Assembly (NCBI GenBank): GCA_037046735.1
Contig: JBAOHC010000019.1
Span: forward strand, 1 to 64,000
From: JADKAV01 sp037046735
Lineage (GTDB): Bacteria > Actinomycetota > Actinomycetes > S36-B12 > UBA10799
DNA length: 64,000 bases
Direction of reading: 5' to 3'
The position numbers and the translations under genes are program-made. Below, piece by piece: positions 57,993 to 64,000 of this stretch (positions within the stretch are counted from its first letter, which is position 1; the number at the start of each line of letters is the position of its first letter). The notes under the pieces are model-generated. The model did not search any database, was not told the origin of the DNA, and was given only the letters and a program-made list of their open reading frames with translations.

Positions 57993-60900
57993 GTGCACCT
58001 GAGAAGTCTGACCTTGCGGGGATTCAAATCCTTCGCGTCCGCGACCACCATCGACCTTGAGCCTGGGATCACGTGTGTGGTCGGGCCCAACGGCTCGGGC
58101 AAGTCCAACGTGGTCGATGCCATCGCCTGGGTGATGGGTGAGCAGGGCGCCAAGAGTCTGCGCGGCGGCAAGATGGAGGACGTCATCTTCGCCGGCACCT
58201 CAGGGAAGGCGCCGCTGGGCCGTGCCGAGGTGGAGTTGACCATCGACAACAGCGACGGTGCGCTGCCGATCGACTACACCGAGGTGACGATCCGGCGCAC
58301 GCTGTTCCGCAGCGGCGGTTCGGAGTACGCGATCAACGGCCAGACCTGCCGCCTGCTCGACATCCAAGAGTTGTTGTCCGACTCCGGCATCGGTCGTGAG
58401 ATGCACGTCATTGTCGGCCAGGGTCGCCTCGACGCCATCCTGCACGCCAGTCCGGAGGATCGCCGCGGGTTCATTGAAGAGGCGGCCGGGGTTCTGAAGC
58501 ACCGCCGCCGCAAAGAGAAGGCCCTGCGCAAGCTGGAGCAGATCCAGCAGAACCTGCAGCGCTTGACCGACCTCTCGGGGGAGTTGCGCCGCCAACTCAA
58601 ACCGCTGGGCCGACAGGCGCAGGTCGCCCAGCGGGCCGCCACCATCCAGGCTGATGTCCGCGATGCCCGGGTGCGTCTGCTGGCCGACGATGTGGCGACC
58701 GTGCAGCGGGAGCTGGACCAGGAGCAGGCTGACGAGTCGGCGGCAAAGGCCGAGCGCGAAGTCGCCGAAGAACGCCTCACCGCCGCGCGGGTCCATGAGG
58801 CTCACCTGGAGGCCAGGCTGCAGGAGCTGGCCCCGGCATTGCAGACGCTGCGGAGCCGGTCGCTGGATCTGACCCGTCTGCGCGAACGCATCCACGGTGT
58901 GGTCGCTGTGATCCAGGAGCGTCGCCGCTCCTTGGAACGCGAGCAGATGGAGTTGCGGTACGGCGTGGATCCGGAGGATCTACAGCGCCAGGCCCAGAGC
59001 GTGGCCGAGCAGGCGGTGGACCAGCAGGCGACGGCCGCCGATGCCCAGCAGGAGTTCGAGCGCGCTCGCGACCACGCGGAATCGATCGCTGCCGCCCTGC
59101 GGCAGGAGCAGGAGGCCGTGAGCCTCGCGGAGAAGGCGCTGACGCAGTACCGGCAGCAGGTGGCCACCGTCGAGCAAGCGGTCACAGGAGGCGAGCGGTT
59201 GGTGCACAGCACGACCGAGCGTCTGCAGAAGGTCGCCACCCAGGTGCAGCACGCGCAGGTGGAGGCGGGCGAGGCGGCTGCGGCCTTGGCCGAGTTGCCA
59301 CCCGTCGTGAGCCCTGGTGAGGGGATCGACACCGCACCCGCTGACGAGGCGTTGCGCGCGGTGGAGAAGGCGCTGCAACTGGCGCGCGCGGAGCTGTCGA
59401 CACAGGAGCAGCGACGCGCGTCCCTGACAGCTCGTTGTGAGGCGCTGCGGTCCGCGGTCTCACAGTCCTCGGAATCCGGGCTGTCCGACGACCTGCAGAT
59501 CGGCAGCCTGGACAGTGTGATGCGCGTACGACCGGGCTATGAGCACGCCATTGCTGCCCTTCTCGGCGCGGATGCCCGTGCCAAGGTTCTCCGGCAGGGC
59601 GTAGCGGCCGCGGATGTCCTGTCCGGGTTGGCCCCGGACGACGCGCTGCGGATGGTGGTCGCGCACGACGTGGCTGTGGACCGCGTGCCCGATGGTCATC
59701 CGCTGAACTACATCGATGCTCCCGAACCCGTGCGGGGCGCCCTCGCGCTGATGTTGGCCAACTGTGTCGTGGCCGATTCCCTGGCGCAAGCCCGTGAGCG
59801 CGTCGCCGAGGATCCTGGTGTGCTCGTCGCTACGAGGACGGGTCAGGTTCTGGGCCGGGGGATCGCTGCGCAGGGGTCGGATGGCGCCAACGTCATTGCG
59901 TTGCGCAACGCGTTGGCCGATGCCACGGCGGAGTTGGTCACTGCTGAGGCGTGCTGGCAACGGGCCGTGGAGCATGTGGCCCGAGTCGAGGAGCAGGTCA
60001 GCGCCGCCCGCATTGAGCGCGATGAGGTGCGCAACCTCGCCGCGGCACAGCAGGCGCAGGCAGCGGCGGCCGCCGAGCGTGATGTACATGTACGTCAGCG
60101 GGCAACGACCACTGCGAGGCGCCTCGAGCAGGTCGAAGTCGAACACGCCGAGGTGCAGGCCGCCCTGGCCGAGTACACCGCCGATCTGGCGGCGGCCAGG
60201 CAACGACTGACGCAGTTGGTGGCGCAGGGGGCCCCGGTGGTCGATCGGGCGGCCCTGACAGCGCTGCTCGCAGATCAGGATCGGGCCCGCCACGCCCACC
60301 ACGAGTCCGGGCTCAATGCCCGCTCTGCCCGCGAACGATTGACCGGCCTGCAGAACCGCCACGCCGAACTCGTCGCTGAGATGGAGGCGGCCAAGGAGGC
60401 GCTGATCGCCGCCGCTCGGCGCCGGCAAGAACGCGAGCGGTCCCTGGCGACCCTGGGGCGGCTACACGAGTTGAGCACGCGGGTCGCGCATATCGTTGAC
60501 GCGGACACCCACGCAGCCGACGCGCAGTTGACAGCCTTGGAGACCGACCAGGCGCGCGTGCAGTCCGACTACGCCTCCGCCCGCTCGGCAGCAGTCGAAG
60601 CCGCAACCAAAGTGGAGCGGCTGACCAAGGATGTGCACCGGGACGAGGTGCTGCGCGCGGGCAAGCGCGCGACCCTGGACCAGCTCACCGAGAAGGCGCT
60701 CGAGGAGTACGGCCTGACCACCGATGACCTGGTGGCCGAATATGGACCGGACCAGTTGGTTCCAGGTCCAGGCGACACGCCGCCGGCGCCGTTCGACCGA
60801 AGCCAGCAGCAGCGGCGACTCAAAGAGGCCGAACGGGGACTGGCGCTGTTGGGCCGGGTGAATCCCCTGGCCCTCGAGGAGTTCGCGGCCATGGAGGAGC

Positions 60901-61454
60901 GCCACACCCACCTGGTCAACCAGATCGAGGACGTGAAGAAGAGCCGCGAGGATCTGCTGAACATCGTCGCCGACGTGGACCAGCGGGTGCAGGAGGTGTT
61001 CTCGCAGGCCTATGCCGATGTGGAGCGCGAGTTCGAGCATGCGTTCTCCCGGCTGTTCCCAGGCGGCCAGGGCCGGCTGGTGCTGACCACCCCCGACGAC
61101 CTGCTCACCACCGGTGTTGAGGTCGAAGCCCGCCCACCGGGGAAGAAGATCAAGCGGCTGTCGCTGCTCTCTGGCGGGGAACGCAGCCTGACCGCAGTCG
61201 CCTTCCTCGTGGCGCTGTTCAAGGCTCGGCCGTCCCCGTTCTACCTCCTCGACGAGGTCGAGGCGGCGCTCGACGATGTCAACCTGGGCCGTCTGATCGG
61301 GTTGCTGGAGGAGTTGCGCGAGACCTCGCAGTTGCTGGTCATCACCCACCAGAAGCGGACCATGGAGATGGCGGACGCGCTGTACGGCGTGACCATGCGG
61401 GCGGGCGTGACGCAGGTCATCAGCCAGCGGATGCGGCAACTGCAACCGGTCTAG
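57993..61454 (+). CDS. smc: Chromosome segregation ATPase SMC
   Basis: The 1,153-residue protein is the core of bacterial condensin with ScpA/ScpB. Head motifs are Walker A VVGPNGSGKSNVVDA (residues 28-42), signature LSGGERSLTAVAF and Walker B FYLLDEVEAALDD near the C-terminus. Two long coiled coils flank a hinge at roughly residues 490-650 (MRVRPGYEHAIAALLGA onward). The GTG has GGAGG upstream. No frameshift in 3.4 kb. Confidence 0.96.
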   Translation: MHLRSLTLRGFKSFASATTIDLEPGITCVVGPNGSGKSNVVDAIAWVMGEQGAKSLRGGKMEDVIFAGTSGKAPLGRAEVELTIDNSDGALPIDYTEVTIRRTLFRSGGSEYAINGQTCRLLDIQELLSDSGIGREMHVIVGQGRLDAILHASPEDRRGFIEEAAGVLKHRRRKEKALRKLEQIQQNLQRLTDLSGELRRQLKPLGRQAQVAQRAATIQADVRDARVRLLADDVATVQRELDQEQADESAAKAEREVAEERLTAARVHEAHLEARLQELAPALQTLRSRSLDLTRLRERIHGVVAVIQERRRSLEREQMELRYGVDPEDLQRQAQSVAEQAVDQQATAADAQQEFERARDHAESIAAALRQEQEAVSLAEKALTQYRQQVATVEQAVTGGERLVHSTTERLQKVATQVQHAQVEAGEAAAALAELPPVVSPGEGIDTAPADEALRAVEKALQLARAELSTQEQRRASLTARCEALRSAVSQSSESGLSDDLQIGSLDSVMRVRPGYEHAIAALLGADARAKVLRQGVAAADVLSGLAPDDALRMVVAHDVAVDRVPDGHPLNYIDAPEPVRGALALMLANCVVADSLAQARERVAEDPGVLVATRTGQVLGRGIAAQGSDGANVIALRNALADATAELVTAEACWQRAVEHVARVEEQVSAARIERDEVRNLAAAQQAQAAAAAERDVHVRQRATTTARRLEQVEVEHAEVQAALAEYTADLAAARQRLTQLVAQGAPVVDRAALTALLADQDRARHAHHESGLNARSARERLTGLQNRHAELVAEMEAAKEALIAAARRRQERERSLATLGRLHELSTRVAHIVDADTHAADAQLTALETDQARVQSDYASARSAAVEAATKVERLTKDVHRDEVLRAGKRATLDQLTEKALEEYGLTTDDLVAEYGPDQLVPGPGDTPPAPFDRSQQQRRLKEAERGLALLGRVNPLALEEFAAMEERHTHLVNQIEDVKKSREDLLNIVADVDQRVQEVFSQAYADVEREFEHAFSRLFPGGQGRLVLTTPDDLLTTGVEVEARPPGKKIKRLSLLSGGERSLTAVAFLVALFKARPSPFYLLDEVEAALDDVNLGRLIGLLEELRETSQLLVITHQKRTMEMADALYGVTMRAGVTQVISQRMRQLQPV

Positions 61455-61467
61455 GGACAATAGGGGG

Positions 61468-62610
61468 GTGGACTCCATTGCCCTCTACGTCATCCTTGGC
61501 CTGATCCTGCTCGTCGTCGCGGTTGTACTGGGGGTACGGCTCGTCTCGGGCCGCGGTACCCCGCGTGTCGAACCCCCCGAGGTCATCCCCGGCGTCGGTG
61601 ACGATGCCAGCGAACCGCGTGACACCCCGCTGCCGACGATCGAAGAGGTCGTCCTGCCCGAGCAGCCGTCAGCGCCACCCATCGAACTCGAGCGCCCGAA
61701 GCCGACCAAGGGCCGCCTGGCCGCGCTGAAGGCCCGCCTGGCCCGCTCCAACTCCGCGATCGGTCGCGGCCTGCTCGCCCTGCTCACCAGCGACCGGCTC
61801 GACGAGGCGACCTGGGAGGAGATCGAGGACACCCTGATCATGTCCGACCTGGGGGTGGACGCGGCCACCGAATTGGTCGAGCGGCTGCGCACCAGACTGC
61901 GCGTCGAGGGGCAGGTGGACTGGCGCACAGCGCTGCAGGAGGAACTGCTCGCCCTGGTGAACCCGGACCTTGACCGAACGCTGATCGCGTCGCGGCAGGG
62001 CGACCGGCCGGCCGTGATTCTGGTGGTCGGCGTCAATGGCACTGGCAAGACCACCACGACGGGCAAACTGGCCCGGGTGCTGGTGGCCGACGGGCACACC
62101 GTCGTGCTGGGTGCCGCGGACACGTTCCGTGCTGCCGCTGCCGATCAGTTGCAGACATGGGGCGACCGCGTGGGAGCACGGGTGGTGCGCGGACCGGAGG
62201 GCGGTGACCCGGCGGCTGTGGCCTTCGACGCTGTGGCCGAGGCCACCGAGGAGGCCGCGGACTGCGTGGTCATCGACACCGCGGGCCGGTTGCACACCAA
62301 GGTCGGGCTCATGGACGAGCTGGGCAAGATCAAGCGGGTCGTGAACAAGCAGGGTCCGGTGGACGAGGTGCTGCTCGTACTGGACGCCACCACCGGTCAG
62401 AACGGCCTCACGCAGGCCCGGGTATTCAGCGAGGTCGTGGACGTGACCGGCGTCGTGCTGACCAAACTCGACGGCACCGCAAAGGGCGGCATCGTCATCG
62501 CTGTGCAGAAGGAACTCGGCGTGCCGGTGAAACTGGTCGGCCTGGGGGAGGGCCCGGATGATCTGGCGCCGTTCGATCCCGATGCGTTCGTGAACGCTCT
62601 TCTGGACTAG
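61468..62610 (+). CDS. ftsY: Signal recognition particle receptor FtsY
   Basis: FtsY docks ribosome-SRP complexes at the membrane. The 380-residue protein has an N-terminal membrane helix (ALYVILGLILLVVAVVLGV), a short acidic linker, then the N domain and G domain with VNGTGKTTTTGKLA (G1), DTFRAAAADQL, DTAGR (G3) and TKLDGTAKGG (G4 and beyond). A membrane-anchored FtsY is typical of actinobacteria. The GTG starts 13 bases after smc. Confidence 0.96.
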   Translation: MDSIALYVILGLILLVVAVVLGVRLVSGRGTPRVEPPEVIPGVGDDASEPRDTPLPTIEEVVLPEQPSAPPIELERPKPTKGRLAALKARLARSNSAIGRGLLALLTSDRLDEATWEEIEDTLIMSDLGVDAATELVERLRTRLRVEGQVDWRTALQEELLALVNPDLDRTLIASRQGDRPAVILVVGVNGTGKTTTTGKLARVLVADGHTVVLGAADTFRAAAADQLQTWGDRVGARVVRGPEGGDPAAVAFDAVAEATEEAADCVVIDTAGRLHTKVGLMDELGKIKRVVNKQGPVDEVLLVLDATTGQNGLTQARVFSEVVDVTGVVLTKLDGTAKGGIVIAVQKELGVPVKLVGLGEGPDDLAPFDPDAFVNALLD

Positions 62611-62662
62611 TCCCCGCCCGAGCCAGGTACGAAACACACTGTTAACGCCAGACGGCCCATAC

Positions 62663-62678
62663 GTCACATGGCCGAAAC
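62663..62678 (+). promoter_or_regulatory. GlnR-type nitrogen-control box upstream of amt
   Basis: GTCAC, 6 bases and GAAAC match the GTnAC-n6-GAAAC half-site of actinobacterial GlnR. A second GAAAC at 62,631-62,635 stands 43 bases upstream, close to four helical half-turns. GlnR boxes activate amtB in Streptomyces under nitrogen limitation. This is a pattern match by eye. Confidence 0.6.
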
Positions 62679-62767
62679 CTCTCACCGCCCGCCGCGTAAC
62701 ACGAGCAGGCGAGTCTCAAAGGGTCCCGAGGGAAAGACCCGATGGGGAGAAAAGGAGAGGCGTGACG

Positions 62768-64000
62768 ATGGAAGAGTCCGTCTTGAGTGCAGGCGATACA
62801 GCCTGGATTCTCACCAGCGCGGCCCTCGTACTGCTCATGCTGCCCGGCCTAGCTCTGTTCTATGGCGGCATGACACGTGCGAAAGCCGTGCTCAACATGA
62901 TGATGATGGTGATGGGAGTTGTGTTCCTGGTCGGCGTTCAGTGGATCCTTTACGGGTACTCACTGACGTTCGGTACCGGTAACGCGCTGATCGGAAACCT
63001 CAGCGAGTACATCGGCCTTGAAGGCCTGATGACCGACGATCCCGCCGCGACCTACCCGGCGATGGCCTTCGTGGCCTTCCAAGCGATGTTCGCGGTGATC
63101 ACAGTGGCGCTGATCGCCGGTGCGATCGCCGACCGGACCAAGTTCGGCGCCTGGATGGTCTTCGCAGGGATCTGGGCCACCCTGGTCTACTTCCCGGTGG
63201 CGCACTGGGTATGGGCCTCCGGCGGCTGGATCTTCGAGGGCCTGGGACCGATGAACGGCACCGCGGCCATCGACTTCGCTGGCGGGACCGCGGTCCACAT
63301 CAATGCCGGTGCCGCCGGCCTGGCGCTGGCCTTCGTGCTCGGCAAGCGGCTGGGGTGGCCCAAGACGCCGATGAAGCCGCACAACCTGACGCTGGTCATG
63401 ATCGGTGCGGGTCTGCTGTGGTTCGGCTGGTTCGGCTTCAACGCAGGTTCCGCGCTGGCTGCGAACAACACCTCGGCTGTGGTGTTCCTGAACACCTTCG
63501 CCGCCACATGTGCTGCCGCCCTCGGCTGGCTGCTCGTGGAGAAGATCCGCGACGGGCACGCCACCAGCCTGGGTGCCGCGTCGGGTATCGTCGCCGGCCT
63601 CGTCGCCATCACCCCGGCGTGCTCTTCGGTGAGCCCGATCGGTGCGCTGATCCTGGGCGCCATCGCTGGTGTGCTGTGTGCTCTGGCTGTCGGGCTGAAG
63701 TACCGGTTCGGCTTCGATGACTCCCTCGATGTGGTCGGCGTGCACCTCGTCGGTGGCCTCGTGGGCACCCTGCTCATCGGCATCCTTGCCACTGAGGCCG
63801 CCCCTGCTGGGGTCAACGGTCTGTTCTACGGAGGCGGCTTGACGCAGTTCTGGTCACAGTTGATCGCAGCCGTCGCCGTCATGGTCTACTCCTTCGTGCT
63901 TGCCTTCATCATCGGCAAGATCATCGACCTGACCATGGGCATGCGGATCTCCGAGGATGACGAGATCGCCGGCGTCGACCTCACCACCCACGCAGAGGGC
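62768..64000 (+). CDS. amt: Ammonium transporter (Amt family), cut by the window end
   Basis: It moves ammonium into the cell. 411 codons are present, with about 11 membrane segments and the family marks LPGLALFYGGM, WASGGWIFEGLG, and both pore histidines (TAVHINAGAAGLA and VVGVHLVGG). The final visible residues (GVDLTTHAEG) are typical of the last dozen residues, so almost the whole gene is inside. The ATG at 62,768 is used here; a GTG two codons earlier lies closer to GGAGAGG. In related genomes glnB/glnK and glnD follow. Confidence 0.95.
   Translation, partial: MEESVLSAGDTAWILTSAALVLLMLPGLALFYGGMTRAKAVLNMMMMVMGVVFLVGVQWILYGYSLTFGTGNALIGNLSEYIGLEGLMTDDPAATYPAMAFVAFQAMFAVITVALIAGAIADRTKFGAWMVFAGIWATLVYFPVAHWVWASGGWIFEGLGPMNGTAAIDFAGGTAVHINAGAAGLALAFVLGKRLGWPKTPMKPHNLTLVMIGAGLLWFGWFGFNAGSALAANNTSAVVFLNTFAATCAAALGWLLVEKIRDGHATSLGAASGIVAGLVAITPACSSVSPIGALILGAIAGVLCALAVGLKYRFGFDDSLDVVGVHLVGGLVGTLLIGILATEAAPAGVNGLFYGGGLTQFWSQLIAAVAVMVYSFVLAFIIGKIIDLTMGMRISEDDEIAGVDLTTHAEG

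Overview
The window is mostly DNA of a high-GC actinobacterium, interrupted by about 15 kb of unrelated, probably myxobacterial DNA and opened by a large inverted duplication. It reads like a long-read metagenomic contig with several misjoins, and this governs how the genes should be interpreted. The actinobacterial call rests on gene order known from Streptomyces and mycobacteria: tmk-holB, topA, hppA, an RsbW-like/BldG-like pair and an MrfA-type helicase on one side, and ddl, thiL, rpmB, a DAK2 protein, recG, rsmD, coaD, a SepIVA-like gene, DUF177, rpmF, rnc, mutM, smc, ftsY and amt on the other.

Region 1 (1-17,270) is a giant inverted repeat with its axis near 8,077, inside a trpB-like gene. 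The left arm (1-8,073) is a heavily indel-ridden reverse complement of the right arm (8,082 to about 17,270). No gene is intact in the left arm. In the right arm the genes nearest the axis (trpB, CAP, NlpC/P60, S33 hydrolase) carry many frameshifts, while holB, tmk and the SGNH hydrolase further out are clean. This is what a fold-back chimeric read at a contig end would give.

Region 2 (17,250-30,965) holds cysE-cysK-topA (overlapping, minus strand), hppA, an anti-sigma/anti-anti-sigma pair, a DUF3152 zincin, a secreted S33 hydrolase, an MrfA/YprA-type helicase and the first 221 codons of a TerC family gene. Several conserved genes here carry one-base frameshifts that look like uncorrected sequencing errors.

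Region 3 (about 30,965-46,048) is foreign. TerC is cut and fused in frame to the C-terminal half of an RND efflux pump. Then follow Gram-negative lipoproteins, a MazEF-like module between two copies of a 150-bp lipoprotein leader, an FG-GAP/UnbV protein, a giant ATPase-TPR-kinase-winged-helix regulator and an outer membrane protein. From about 41,890 a second, error-rich segment carries a beta-helix fragment, a MutS-like membrane ATPase, a small outer membrane protein and a truncated O-antigen ligase/TPR gene.

Region 4 (46,050-64,000) is again actinobacterial. It starts in the last codons of ddl and continues through translation (rpmB, rpmF), DNA repair and recombination (recG, mutM), RNA processing (rsmD, rnc), CoA synthesis (coaD), septation (SepIVA-like), chromosome segregation (smc), membrane targeting (ftsY) and ammonium uptake (amt, cut by the window end). 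Amt is preceded by a GlnR-type box. Two intergenic loci (48.5 kb and 57.2 kb) carry copies of the same tandem repeat of about 145-150 bp, the most interesting native feature seen. In the foreign part, the duplicated leader cassette around the toxin-antitoxin module deserves a second look. I found no CRISPR array, rRNA or tRNA.
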